DNA of 51,408 nucleotides from an uncultured Lachnospiraceae bacterium (GTDB lineage Bacteria; Bacillota; Clostridia; Lachnospirales; Lachnospiraceae): NCBI GenBank assembly GCA_910580195.1, contig CAJTWA010000034.1, positions 1-51,408 of the forward strand. The letters are read 5' to 3'. Under the pieces are notes generated by a model that did not search any database, was not told the origin of the DNA, and saw only the letters and a list, made by a program, of their open reading frames with translations. Made by a program: the position numbers and the translations under genes. Positions 15,722 through 24,574 of the stretch are shown here, in pieces. Position 1 is the first letter of the stretch. Each line of letters opens with the position of its first letter.

Positions 15722-17272
15722 CTACTTTTTTGCGCCGAATTCGCTGGGGGTGATGCCTTCCAGTTCTTTGAAGACTTTGAAAAAATAATTGTAATTCCGG
15801 AACCCCGAAAGCTCCGCCACTTTTTTTACCGGGATGTCCTCGCGGATTAACAGGCTTTTGGCCTTATTCAGGCGCTGGCGGTTTAAGTATTCCACAAAGC
15901 GCATCCCGGTTGCCCGCTTGAACTCGCGGCTTAAATACGTGTAACTGACGCCGGTAATCTCTGCGCATTTTTCAAGGGAAATGTCGTTCATGTAATTTTT
16001 GTCGATATAGCTGACTGCCCGCTCAATTTGGGGCGGGTAGTTTGTCTGGTTTTCCTCTTTGGCCCTTTGCATCTGCTGGTGGAGCATGTCCAATAGGATG
16101 CCCTTAAGCTGCGCGTATTCTTCGTATTCTTCCATGTGCCCGATGGCTTTTTGCACGTCTGGCCCAGAGATGAAGCCGTAGCGGCATAGAAGTTTTGCAA
16201 GCTCCTGTAAGCTCCAAAGCATTTTTTCACGCTGGAAACGCTTCTGTTCTATCAGGTCTAATATTTCGCATATGGTGCCGCGGCTTTCTGCCATCTGGTG
16301 CCCTAGCTCAAAGTTAAGCTGCGCCCATAAACTTTCTGGGATTTCCTCTGTGCTGTATTCCACTTTTTTTGCCACTGCTGCCGGGACGACCCGGTTGCCG
16401 CCAAGGTAGAGCTTGTCTTTTAAGATGTCCGCTAAGCGCGCGGCTTCTTGGAGCGCAGGCCCAAGGTTTTTGTGTACTTCCCCATTGACAAGGGTCACGG
16501 TAATGTCAAGCATACGTAAGATTTGGCGTTTGAGGCGGCCGGTTAAGTTTGTCACGGTATTCAGCATAAAAAGGGTGCTGCGTTCCCCTGCAAAGGAGAT
16601 TAGCAAAGTGATATGGTACTGTTTTGAAATATACACCACATATTCATACTGGTTCCCTAAAATCTGGTTTAACAAGTCGAGCACTGCTTTGCTGATATCC
16701 TGTTTGTATTCCGCAATATTTGTCCCGCCGGAAAGCTTGTAGTCCGGCCCGATGGCGATGGGGACTACGTTCTGGCAGTGGAAATTGATGATGCCTTTGG
16801 AAGAAAGCTGCGCCAAGTTTTCTTCCGTAAACTCCTCCTTGTCGTAAATGCAAAAGCCCCTCTGGCAGCAGATATTTTTTTCTGCCGGGACAATATGGTA
16901 TTTTTCCCTGACCTGGTCCAGCACGTACAGCAGGTTTTCCTTGGTAATTTCATGCTTCAGCAGGTAATTGGCGGCGCCGTTGATTAAGCTCCCCCGCACA
17001 TAATTAAAATCATCGAAACTGCTGATTGCGATAACCGGCAGGTATTCGTCGATGATATGGACGTTGCGCATCAGTTCTACCCCATCCATCTCCGGCATCT
17101 GCATGTCGCAGAGCAGGATGTCAATGCTGTTTTTCCGCAGCCATTCCAGCGCCATTTTCCCATTTTGGAAATCTGCGGCTATTTCATAGGTGCCATTCCC
17201 CTCCAGATATTTTTTGATGGTGTTGCGGCTGATGAGTTCATCATCCACCAATGCCAGTTTTATGGTTGCCAT
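15722..17272 (-). CDS. Response regulator with AraC-type DNA-binding domain (YesN-like)
   Basis: The product is 516 residues. The receiver domain (1-120) has the acidic pair in LALVDDELISR and the phosphoacceptor Asp in ILLCDMQMPEMDGVELM. A long linker follows, then an AraC-type double helix-turn-helix (VSYTYLSREFKRATGMRFVE and VKKVAELSGFRNYNYFFKVF). It should be phosphorylated by the kinase encoded upstream and then activate the sugar operon. GGAGGGACAAG precedes the ATG, which lies 32 bases inside the kinase gene in another frame, so the two are translationally coupled. Confidence 0.94.
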   Translation of the reverse strand: MATIKLALVDDELISRNTIKKYLEGNGTYEIAADFQNGKMALEWLRKNSIDILLCDMQMPEMDGVELMRNVHIIDEYLPVIAISSFDDFNYVRGSLINGAANYLLKHEITKENLLYVLDQVREKYHIVPAEKNICCQRGFCIYDKEEFTEENLAQLSSKGIINFHCQNVVPIAIGPDYKLSGGTNIAEYKQDISKAVLDLLNQILGNQYEYVVYISKQYHITLLISFAGERSTLFMLNTVTNLTGRLKRQILRMLDITVTLVNGEVHKNLGPALQEAARLADILKDKLYLGGNRVVPAAVAKKVEYSTEEIPESLWAQLNFELGHQMAESRGTICEILDLIEQKRFQREKMLWSLQELAKLLCRYGFISGPDVQKAIGHMEEYEEYAQLKGILLDMLHQQMQRAKEENQTNYPPQIERAVSYIDKNYMNDISLEKCAEITGVSYTYLSREFKRATGMRFVEYLNRQRLNKAKSLLIREDIPVKKVAELSGFRNYNYFFKVFKELEGITPSEFGAKK

Positions 17273-18989
17273 CTTGTCCCTCCTTTACGATAGGCAGTAG
17301 AAATATGCATCTTGTGTATTGGCCCGGTTCGCTTTCGTAGTGCAGCCCATATTCTTCCCCAAAAAACAGCCGGATCCGTTCGTTGACATTTGGGACGCCA
17401 ATCCCGTTGAAGGATTTGCGCCGTTCTGGTTTCCGGACAAGGATCTGCTGGGCGTCCTGCGGGGAGATGCCAGTGCCGTTGTCTTCAATGGAAATATGCA
17501 GCTTGTCCCCCTCGGCCCATGCGCTGATTTTGATGCAGCCCTGTTTGGAAAGATCCTCTGGCAGCCCATGGTAAATGGCATTTTCCACAATAGGCTGGAG
17601 GATGAAACGGGGGATGTAGAGGGCATTTGCCGAATCTTCTATGTTTTTTTCTACATAAAAGTCATAATTTCCGCTGTATTCCATAAGCGTTAAGTAATTG
17701 TCCACATAGTCAAGCTCATCCGACAGCTTTATCAGGTCTTCCTCCGCGTGCATGGCGTTCTGCAAAAGGCTGTTTAAGGAGCGCAGCAGCAGCACGATGT
17801 TGTCAGCGTGGCGGAGGTTTGCCATCCAAGCGGCATTGTTTAAGACATTGGAGATAAAGTGGGGATTAATCTGCGCCTGCAGGAAAGCAATTTCACTGAG
17901 CCGCTTGTCCCGTTCCTCCTCGCTGATTTTCTGCATCAGCTCCCGGATGCGCACCACCATATGGTTAAAGGCATGGCCCATCTGGCCGATTTCGTCGCGG
18001 CTGATGACATGGTACTGGGTGTCCATATGGCCTTCCGAAACCTTGTTCATATGTTCGCTTAGAACCGTGATTTCCGTTGTCATACGGGAAATGAAAATCC
18101 CGGAAATAACTCCGGCTGCCAGCAGGATAGCGGTGATAATCCCGCCGGATAAAAGGGCAGTCTGGCGGATGCCGGAAATGTAGAAATGGGACGGTATTGC
18201 CATGTGGAAATTCCACCCTACGTTTTCGGCAAGGAAGGTATGGTAGGCGTACCCGTTTTCGGTATGTTCAAATACGGAAGTGTCATCCCCGCAGTTAGAA
18301 AATATCAGGGAGCCCTGCCCGTTGACGACTTGGAAGTAACTGCCTTCCGGGAGGTTTGCAGAGAACATTTCTTCAATCACGCCGTAGTCAAAATATAAGA
18401 TTACATACCCGGCCAAATTCCCGCCGGCATCCACAATCCCCCTGACAGCAGGCACGACATAGTCGCTGGAAACCGTATATTTTAAGCCTTCCAGATGGAT
18501 GGGATCCATCATTACCATGGAGGTTTTTAGCCGTTCTTGGTCTAGCTTTTGTATTTCCCGGTACAATGTTGTTTTATCTTGGATAATGCCGCTGGTGGCA
18601 AAAATGCAGTCCTCGTTGGCAGCCACTGCAATGCCGGAAATATAGTATTTGTACCCAATCATCCCTTTGATGTAGTCTAGGATGGAACGGCGGTTTTCCA
18701 GATATTCCCGGTTCCACTGGCCGTTCTGGCTAAGCTCCTTGCGGTTTAAGTTGCTGATTGGGTCAATGATGTTTTTTCCATTTGTGGAAATTAAGGTTGC
18801 CATGTAAGATGTATCCGTCAGGAGGTATTCAAAGGCATGGTAGGCGTCCCGCATGGTGCTTTCCGACATATTTTTCAAATAGCTGTCCATCAGGCTCTGG
18901 CTTGTCCCGTACCAGATGGAGGTGATGGTAATTCCGCTGGATAGCAAAGTGATAAGCAGCGCAAGCAATATTTTATTCTTTATTTTCAT
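17241..18989 (-). CDS. Sensor histidine kinase (YesM-like, two membrane segments)
   Basis: About 582 residues. A membrane helix near the N-terminus (ILLALLITLLSSGITITSIW) is followed by an extracellular sensor of about 260 residues, a second helix (LLSGGIITAILLAAGVISGI), a HAMP segment, the His-kinase core with LQAQINPHFISNVLNN (phosphoacceptor His in QINPHF) and an ATPase domain (IVENAIYHGL, DNGTGI, NGIGVPNVNERI). The start at 18989 has GGAGAAAAAGGA before it; an upstream ATG at 19004 has none. It is divergent from prfB and overlaps the response regulator gene by 32 bases. It probably senses a sugar or sugar-bound binding protein. Confidence 0.93.
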   Translation of the reverse strand: MKIKNKILLALLITLLSSGITITSIWYGTSQSLMDSYLKNMSESTMRDAYHAFEYLLTDTSYMATLISTNGKNIIDPISNLNRKELSQNGQWNREYLENRRSILDYIKGMIGYKYYISGIAVAANEDCIFATSGIIQDKTTLYREIQKLDQERLKTSMVMMDPIHLEGLKYTVSSDYVVPAVRGIVDAGGNLAGYVILYFDYGVIEEMFSANLPEGSYFQVVNGQGSLIFSNCGDDTSVFEHTENGYAYHTFLAENVGWNFHMAIPSHFYISGIRQTALLSGGIITAILLAAGVISGIFISRMTTEITVLSEHMNKVSEGHMDTQYHVISRDEIGQMGHAFNHMVVRIRELMQKISEEERDKRLSEIAFLQAQINPHFISNVLNNAAWMANLRHADNIVLLLRSLNSLLQNAMHAEEDLIKLSDELDYVDNYLTLMEYSGNYDFYVEKNIEDSANALYIPRFILQPIVENAIYHGLPEDLSKQGCIKISAWAEGDKLHISIEDNGTGISPQDAQQILVRKPERRKSFNGIGVPNVNERIRLFFGEEYGLHYESEPGQYTRCIFLLPIVKEGQDGNHKTGIGG

Positions 18990-19098
18990 ATCCTTTTTCT
19001 CCATTTTCTGTTATTATTCTCATTATAGTGGAAGATAGGCAAAAAAATAATATAATATTTCAAACTGTACTCTAATTTTTTGCGGTAGGGCATTTGGC

Positions 19099-19127
19099 TT
19101 GACGGTAAGGCCGCAAAACCGTATAAT
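19099..19127 (+). promoter_or_regulatory. Sigma-A promoter of prfB
   Basis: TTGACG at 19099-19104 and TATAAT at 19122-19127 are separated by 17 bases, 70 bases upstream of the prfB start. Confidence 0.8.
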
Positions 19128-19197
19128 ACCCATAAGGCAGCCAGAAATTAATTTTTTGCTATGCCTCAAATTTGAAATATGGAAAGAGGTGACACAA

Positions 19198-20320
19198 ATG
19201 GTAGAATTAGACCAGTTCAAAACAACGCTGAACACCTACAGAGGGCCATTAGTGGAAGTGAGGGATTCACTTTGACTTAGCAAATAAGGAAAAGAAAATC
19301 CAAGAGCTGGAACGGGAGATGGAGGCCCCGGATTTCTGGGACAGCACGGAGCTCTCCCAGAGGAAAATGAAGGAGCTGAAAAGCCTAAAGAGCGACGTGG
19401 AAACGTACGCCCAGCTTTCCGGCCAGTTTGAGGATATCGAAACCTTGCTGGAAATGGGCTATGAGGAAAACGACGCCTCCCTAATCCCGGAAATCGAGGA
19501 ATCTTTGCAGGAATTTGAAACCATTTTTGAAGGCATCCGCATTAAGACGCTGCTTTCCGGGGAATACGACGGGGAATCTGCCATTGTTTCCCTCCATGCC
19601 GGGGCTGGCGGGACGGAGTCCTGCGACTGGAATTCCATGCTGTACCGGATGTATAAACGGTGGGCAGAGGATAAGGGCTTTGAGGTGGAAGTGCTGGATT
19701 CCCTTGACGGGGAAGAAGCGGGCATTAAGTCCATCACCTTTGAGGTGCGTGGGGAAAATGCCTACGGCTACCTGAAATCGGAAAAAGGCGTGCACCGGCT
19801 GGTGCGGATTTCCCCCTTCAATGCAGCAGGCAAGCGGCAGACGTCCTTTGCCTCCTGCGACGTGATGCCGGATCTTGAAAAAGACCTTGACATTGAGATA
19901 AAGGACGACGACCTTCGGATTGATACCTACCGTTCCAGCGGGGCCGGCGGGCAGCATATCAATAAGACGTCTTCCGCCATCCGCATTACCCACCTTCCTA
20001 CCGGGATTGTGGTGCAGTGCCAGAATGAGCGTTCCCAGCACATGAACAAGGATAAGGCCATGCAGATGTTAAAGGCAAAGCTGTTCCTTTTAAAACAGGA
20101 GGAAAATGAGAAGAAGGCAGCGGATATCCGCGGGGAAGTGACAGAGATCGGCTGGGGGAACCAAATCCGTTCCTATGTCATGCAGCCCTACACCATGGTA
20201 AAAGACCACCGCACCAATGCGGAAACGGGGAATGTGGACAGCGTGATGGATGGCAAGCTGGATTTATTTATCAATGCTTACCTGAAATGGAAAAGCCTTG
20301 GCAAGCCTGTGCAGGAATAG
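19198..20320 (+). CDS. prfB: Peptide chain release factor 2, programmed +1 frameshift
   Basis: RF2 releases the peptide at UGA and UAA. The reading frame is in two parts. ATG at 19198 (GGAAAGAGG upstream) gives 25 codons ending LVEVRDSL, then CTT TGA C at 19270-19276. Ribosomes shift +1 there to read GAC and continue LANKEKKIQELEREMEAP in the main frame. A GAGGGA lies upstream of the slip site, although further from it than in the E. coli gene. The shift makes RF2 limit its own synthesis, because the slip competes with termination at UGA. The main part has the codon-reading SPF motif (RLVRISPFNAAGKRQTSF) and the catalytic GGQ (SSGAGGQHINKTSSAIR). The total is about 373 residues. The 3' end has been tandemly copied downstream. 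Confidence 0.95.
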
Positions 20321-20434
20321 CATTTGCCTGAAAAAGAAAAGCCTTGGCAAGTAACTGTGTAGGAATAACGTTTTCTAGGAATGAAAAAGCTGGGGAAAGC
20401 GTTAAAACAGGGATAACATTTGCTTGGAACGGAG
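20273..20434. repeat. Tandem echoes of the prfB 3' end, exact 48-bp period
   Basis: The last 48 bases of prfB (20273-20320, ending GTGCAGGAATAG) are followed by a copy at 20321-20368 ending GTGTAGGAATAA, a more diverged copy at 20369-20416 ending AACAGGGATAA, and a partial one from 20417. Each unit ends with a stop codon at the same phase. GAAAAGCCTTGGCAAG is identical in the first two. Confidence 0.9.
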
Positions 20435-20545
20435 AAATTTTAGCAGCCATGCAGGGAATTTTTAAGCACAGATGCCCAAAATTCCCTGTGTGGAAAAATA
20501 GACAGAATGGAAAAATATGCTGCAAAGGGCAGCGCAGGAGGAAAA

Positions 20546-21814
20546 ATGGGTATTATCAGAGCAGCAATAGAAGCCGTGTCCGGCGGGCTGGCCGACCAGT
20601 GGCTGGAAGTATACGAGCCGGGGGATATGGGGGAGAGGACCGTATTTACCCGAGGGGTGAAAACCCGGAAAGGCCAGAATGTGAAAGGCAGCGGCGATTC
20701 GGTGAGCAACGGCTCCGTCATCCATGTCTATGACAACCAATTCATGATGCTGGTTGACGGCGGGAAAATTGTGGATTATACAGCGGAGCCGGGGTACTAC
20801 AAGGTGGATAACTCTTCCCTTCCCTCCCTGTTCAACGGGCAGTTAAGGGACGCAGTGAAGGAATCTTTCCAGCGTGTGAAATTCGGCGGGCAGACCCCAA
20901 CCATGCAGAAAGTTTTTTACATTAATTTGCAGGAAATCAAGGGGATTAAGTTCGGCACCCGGAACCCAGTCAATTATTTTGACAGTTTTTACAATGCGGA
21001 GCTGTTCCTCCGGGCGCATGGGACGTATTCCATTAAAATAACTGACCCCATCCGCTTTTATGGGGAGGCCATCCCAAGAAATGCGGAGCAGGTGGAAATC
21101 GAGGATATCAACGAACAGTACCTGTCAGAATTCTTGGAAGCCCTCCAGTCAGCCATCAACCAGATGTCCGCCGACGGAATCCGCATTTCTTATGTGGCTT
21201 CTAAAGGGCGGGAGCTTGGAAAATACATGGCGGATACCTTGGATGAGGACTGGAACCGTATGCGGGGCATGGAAATCCAAGCCGTGGGGATTGCCAGCGT
21301 TTCCTATGACGAGAAATCCACGGAACTGATTAATATGCGCAACGAAGGGGCGATGCTGGGCGACCCCACTGTGCGGGAAGGCTACCTGCAAGGCCATATG
21401 GCCCGGGGCTTAGAAGCGGCAGGCTCCAATGCCAATGGGGCAATGGCCGGCTTTCTGGGCATGGGCGTCGGGATGCAGGCCGGAGGCAGTGCCATGGGCG
21501 CAGCGTCTGCCGCCAATATGCAGCAAATGCAGATGCAGAACCAAGGCATGGGGCAGGGACGTCAGGGAGCCCAGCCCGGCGCATGGACTTGTGCCTGCGG
21601 TGCGGGGAATACTGGGAAATTCTGTTCTGAGTGCGGCAAGCCGAAGCCTCAGGAACCAGAAGGCTGGACCTGCAGCTGCGGCCATGTGAATACTGGGAAG
21701 TTCTGTTCCGAGTGCGGGAAGGCAAAGCCAGAAAGCCTTGGTGCATGGACTTGCAGCTGCGGCGCGCAAAACACTGGGAAGTTCTGTGCACAGTGTGGGA
21801 AACCAGCGAAGTAA
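20546..21814 (+). CDS. SPFH-domain protein with three C-terminal zinc ribbons (YdjI-like)
   Basis: The product is 422 residues. The N-terminal part (about 1-300) matches the SPFH or 'virion core' type seen in B. subtilis YdjI (ADQWLEVYEPGDMGERTVFT, GYYKVDNSSLPSLFNGQL). An Ala/Gly/Met/Gln-rich linker follows, then three near-identical zinc ribbons of the form WTCxCG..NTGKFCSECGK. The start at ATG 20546 has AGGAGG 5 bases upstream; an earlier ATG at 20507 has none. YdjI-type proteins cluster with zinc-ribbon and TPM proteins and are linked to membrane or cell-envelope stress, as here, where both partners follow. The type I toxin locus lies between this gene and those partners. Confidence 0.85.
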   Translation: MGIIRAAIEAVSGGLADQWLEVYEPGDMGERTVFTRGVKTRKGQNVKGSGDSVSNGSVIHVYDNQFMMLVDGGKIVDYTAEPGYYKVDNSSLPSLFNGQLRDAVKESFQRVKFGGQTPTMQKVFYINLQEIKGIKFGTRNPVNYFDSFYNAELFLRAHGTYSIKITDPIRFYGEAIPRNAEQVEIEDINEQYLSEFLEALQSAINQMSADGIRISYVASKGRELGKYMADTLDEDWNRMRGMEIQAVGIASVSYDEKSTELINMRNEGAMLGDPTVREGYLQGHMARGLEAAGSNANGAMAGFLGMGVGMQAGGSAMGAASAANMQQMQMQNQGMGQGRQGAQPGAWTCACGAGNTGKFCSECGKPKPQEPEGWTCSCGHVNTGKFCSECGKAKPESLGAWTCSCGAQNTGKFCAQCGKPAK

Positions 21815-22006
21815 ATCCTGTGCGAAGCGTGGGAAAATGACAAGGGAAATCAGCACGTTTATAGGCATATCAAAAGAACGGTTCCGGCAGTAAGCCATTT
21901 GGGAACCGTTCTTTCTGCATTTTCTGATATGCTATTTTAGAATTTTTTGGTTTCTGCCATTAAAACTTTTTTGAGAGGTACTCTTTGCTGAAAAATAGAT
22001 AGAAGT

Positions 22007-22028
22007 ATATCAATTGATATGTTATAAT
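22007..22028 (+). promoter_or_regulatory. Extended -10 promoter and palindrome of the small toxin gene
   Basis: A perfect 14-bp palindrome, ATATCAATTGATAT (22007-22020), sits directly before TGTTATAAT (22020-22028), an extended -10 box. No good -35 box is seen. The palindrome may be an operator. Confidence 0.5.
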
Positions 22029-22075
22029 TTCTGTGTTGTCCAACCGACACCCGGCAACGGGAGGAGGTGTTCTTC

Positions 22076-22174
22076 ATGGAAGTCGTCATTACTTTTTTAG
22101 TGACTGTCGCAGCAGATGTGGTTTGCCTCTTCATCAGCAAATGGCTAGACAGGCACGATAAGGGCAACGAATAG
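22076..22174 (+). CDS. Short hydrophobic peptide, probable type I toxin
   Basis: The product is 32 residues: MEVVITFLVTVAADVVCLF then ISKWLDRHDKGNE. One membrane helix followed by a short charged tail (KWLDRHDKGN) is the layout of small Gram-positive membrane toxins, and similar peptides are common and mostly unannotated in Clostridia. The ribosome site GGGAGGAGGTG is unusually strong for so short a frame. The gene is followed by a stable hairpin (22210-22247), and a strong opposing promoter (22292-22320) would produce an RNA antisense to its 3' end. This matches the txpA/ratA plan. Toxicity is inferred, not shown. Confidence 0.65.
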   Translation: MEVVITFLVTVAADVVCLFISKWLDRHDKGNE

Positions 22175-22189
22175 CCTAGTGTGTGCTTG

Positions 22190-22285
22190 GACACTATAAA
22201 AGACAAGAAGAATCCCCGAACTGTGCTGCAACACGGTTCGGGGATTCGTTCTTTTGCCCCAATGGACTCGTCATTACTTTTGCCT
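22190..22285 (-). ncRNA. Probable antisense antitoxin RNA
   Basis: A minus-strand promoter at 22292-22320 should start an RNA near 22285 that runs back through the toxin mRNA's 3' untranslated region. The hairpin 22210-22247 is followed on this strand by TTCTTGTCTTTT, so the RNA probably ends near 22190. It would pair with the toxin transcript's 3' end without covering the ribosome site. Ends are estimates. Confidence 0.5.
22210..22247. terminator. Two-way hairpin at the toxin/antisense overlap
   Basis: GAATCCCCGAACTGTG pairs with CACGGTTCGGGGATTC, with one mismatch, around a 6-base loop. Weak T-rich tracts follow on both strands (TTCTTTTG and TTCTTGTCTTTT). Confidence 0.7.
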
Positions 22286-22291
22286 AACGGC

Positions 22292-22320
22292 ATTATAGCA
22301 TATGCAAATTTTAATTGCAA
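22292..22320 (-). promoter_or_regulatory. Sigma-A promoter for the antisense RNA
   Basis: Read on the minus strand, TTGCAA and TATAAT are separated by exactly 17 bases. No coding gene lies downstream on that strand before the toxin locus. Confidence 0.7.
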
Positions 22321-22437
22321 GATACATTTCCTTTTGTTTCTGAAGTGCATTGATTCGTCTGCCGTCTTATTAGGGGTCAATATTATAACGGCATTTATGA
22401 AACGGGCGATTAATTTATGGAATGGGCAGAGAGATTG

Positions 22438-22446
22438 TGGTATACT
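22438..22446 (+). promoter_or_regulatory. Extended -10 promoter upstream of the zinc-ribbon gene
   Basis: TGGTATACT is a TGn-extended -10 box 48 bases before the start codon. The -35 region is poor. Confidence 0.35.
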
Positions 22447-22494
22447 TTATTTTAGCAAGGAAATCTCAATCAAAATAATACAAGGAGAACAGAA

Positions 22495-23658
22495 ATGGCA
22501 GTAGTCAGTTTTAAATGCCCAAACTGCGACGGCGAACTGGTCTTCCATCCAAAAACACAGAAGTACAAATGCGAATATTGTACCTCTGTGTTTTCACAGG
22601 AAGAATTAAGCCAGCTCCTGCCAGAGCAGGGAAGGCCAACCCAACCCAACAACAGAAGCCCGCAGGATGGCCGGCAGGAGCATAGGCCGTCCCCTGCTGG
22701 CAGCCCCGGGCGGCAAGGGGCTGCCCCCTTATCTGGGAACGCTGCCGGACGGCAGGAAAATCCCCCTTCTTCTGGAAGGGCAGCAGAGGAAGGCAATGTC
22801 TACCAATGCCCAAGCTGCGGCGCACAGATTGTCACAGACGATACCACGGCCGCATCTTTCTGCTATTATTGCCACAACCCAGTGGTGCTGTCCGGCCGGG
22901 TGTCCGGGGAATACCTGCCCCACAAAATCATCCCCTTCGCCATTGATAAAAAAGAGGCCACGGAGAAATTTTTGGATTATGTACATAGCAAGAAATTTGT
23001 CCCGAAAGCGTTTTTCAACAAAAGCCAGATTGACAAGATTTCCGGCGTGTATTTCCCCTATTGGATGGTCGATATGGATATGGATGGATCCTTGCAGGCG
23101 GAAGGGAGGAACGTCCGCGTCTGGCGCAGCGGCGATACGGAATATACCGAAACAAAAATATACCAAGTCGAGCGCGCCGGGGAACTCCATTTAGAGGATA
23201 TTACGAAAAATGCCCTGAAAAAAGCGAACTGCAAACTCTCCTCCGGAGTCCTCCCCTATGACATGGCAAAGGCGCAGGAATTCCATATGGGCTACCTTTC
23301 CGGTTTTTTGGCGGAAAAGCGCGATATGGAGCAGGCAGAACTGGCAGGGGAAGTCAAGGCAGAAGCAAAGGAATATGGGGAACAGCTCCTTAAGGGCACC
23401 GTCCATGGTTACTCCTCCCTTTCCGTCCGGGACTGCCGCCTAGGATGCCGGAGGGAAAACTGGGAATATGTCCTACTCCCCGTCTGGACCGTCACTTATA
23501 AAGGCAGGGATGGGAACATGTATTACTATTCCATGAACGGCCAGAATGGGGCGGTATATGGGGAACTTCCCATTGACTATAAAAAAGTATGGATGCTAAG
23601 CGGGATAATATTTCTTATTGTATTCCTGCTTGGGCTCGCAGGAGGGTATTTCTTATGA
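22495..23658 (+). CDS. TFIIB-type zinc-ribbon membrane protein (YdjG-like)
   Basis: The product is 387 residues. The N-terminal zinc ribbon is FKCPNCDGELVFHPKTQKYK then CEYC. A Pro/Gly/Arg-rich linker of about 60 residues leads to a second ribbon (YQCPSCGAQIV ... FCYYCHNPV). A soluble domain follows (KIIPFAIDKKEATEKFLDYV; GVYFPYWMVDMDMDG), and a single C-terminal membrane helix ends LIVFLLGLAGGYFL. This is the layout of B. subtilis YdjG. The ATG has AAGGAG upstream, and the stop overlaps the start of the TPM gene by 4 bases (ATGA), so the two are coupled. Confidence 0.85.
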   Translation: MAVVSFKCPNCDGELVFHPKTQKYKCEYCTSVFSQEELSQLLPEQGRPTQPNNRSPQDGRQEHRPSPAGSPGRQGAAPLSGNAAGRQENPPSSGRAAEEGNVYQCPSCGAQIVTDDTTAASFCYYCHNPVVLSGRVSGEYLPHKIIPFAIDKKEATEKFLDYVHSKKFVPKAFFNKSQIDKISGVYFPYWMVDMDMDGSLQAEGRNVRVWRSGDTEYTETKIYQVERAGELHLEDITKNALKKANCKLSSGVLPYDMAKAQEFHMGYLSGFLAEKRDMEQAELAGEVKAEAKEYGEQLLKGTVHGYSSLSVRDCRLGCRRENWEYVLLPVWTVTYKGRDGNMYYYSMNGQNGAVYGELPIDYKKVWMLSGIIFLIVFLLGLAGGYFL

Positions 23659-24470
23659 AAAATTGGGTTCTTTTGCTGGCAATGTGCCTGCTCTTCCTCC
23701 CGGCCAATGTTCTGGCTGCCAACATGCAGCTAACCGACCAAGCCGGCCTTCTGTCAGAAGAGGAGGGGCAAGGCATTGTCCAGCAGATTGAAAAAATGGA
23801 GTCCGCTACCGGATGGGACATTATGGCTGTCACAACGGAGGACGCCGGGGGCATGGACGCTGAAACTTATGCGGAAACATGGTTTGACGAATATACGGAA
23901 AACGACAGCGGCGTAATCTGCCTGATTGACATGGACAACCGGGAAATTGCCGTAAAGGCTTTTGGGGAATGCAGGTATTACATCACCGATGGCCGGAGGG
24001 ATAAAATTTTAGATGCAGGCTATGAAGAAATTACTGAGGAACAGTATGGGAGGACGCTGGAAGCCATGCTGGCGGAAACAGAGGCCGCATTTGAAGAAGA
24101 AAACCCAAGGAAAAATTCCCTGTACGATAAAGATACGGGGAAAGTTACCAGCTATCAGGAGGGGCACCGGGGCATTAGCCGGGTGGAACTGCTGGCTGCG
24201 GCAATCGCGGCAGTTGCAGCCGGAGGGATTACCGCAGGCTCCATCATTGGGAAATACCGCCTGAAATTCGGCGGTTACCGCTACCCCATGGAAAAAAACG
24301 GCAGCGTCCGGCTGCGGGTGAAGGAGGACCGGCTGGTGAACCAATTTGTCACCCACAGGCATATCCCAAAGAAAACTTCCAGCAGCAGCGGCAGCGGCGG
24401 GGGCGGCACAAGCACCGTGCATACAGGGGCCGGCGGGCGCAGTTCCAGCGGGGGCAGCAGGAAATTTTAA
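23655..24470 (+). CDS. TPM-domain membrane protein (YdjH/YgcG-like)
   Basis: The product is 271 residues with a signal peptide (MKNWVLLLAMCLLFLPANVL), then a TPM phosphatase-type domain (NMQLTDQAGLLSEEEGQGIV; GWDIMAVTTED; YITDGRRDKIL). A membrane helix (LLAAAIAAVAAGGITAGSII) and a Gly/Ser-rich tail ending SSSGGSRKF follow. The outside TPM domain, single helix and glycine-rich tail match YgcG/YdjH proteins. It overlaps the zinc-ribbon gene by 4 bases. With the SPFH gene this gives the partner set of the B. subtilis ydjFGHI cluster, without an adjacent PspA-like gene. Confidence 0.85.
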   Translation: MKNWVLLLAMCLLFLPANVLAANMQLTDQAGLLSEEEGQGIVQQIEKMESATGWDIMAVTTEDAGGMDAETYAETWFDEYTENDSGVICLIDMDNREIAVKAFGECRYYITDGRRDKILDAGYEEITEEQYGRTLEAMLAETEAAFEEENPRKNSLYDKDTGKVTSYQEGHRGISRVELLAAAIAAVAAGGITAGSIIGKYRLKFGGYRYPMEKNGSVRLRVKEDRLVNQFVTHRHIPKKTSSSSGSGGGGTSTVHTGAGGRSSSGGSRKF

Positions 24471-24477
24471 AAACAAG

Positions 24478-24506
24478 TTGCATTTCCAAAGTAAATGTGC
24501 TAACAT
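24478..24506 (+). promoter_or_regulatory. Probable sigma-A promoter of the ACT-hom operon
   Basis: TTGCAT (24478-24483) and TAACAT (24501-24506) are 17 bases apart and lie 69 bases before the ACT-protein start. Confidence 0.5.
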
Positions 24507-24574
24507 CTTTCCTGTGAACACAGATGTATTTCACAGGCATACAGAAAATGGTATGGCTGTGGCTGGAGGACAGC

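Noticed and set aside
19319..20320. RF2 as a shorter protein starting at ATG 19319
   Set aside because: The CTTTGAC slip site, the upstream 25 codons with ribosome site and the promoter show the normal programmed-frameshift gene from 19198.
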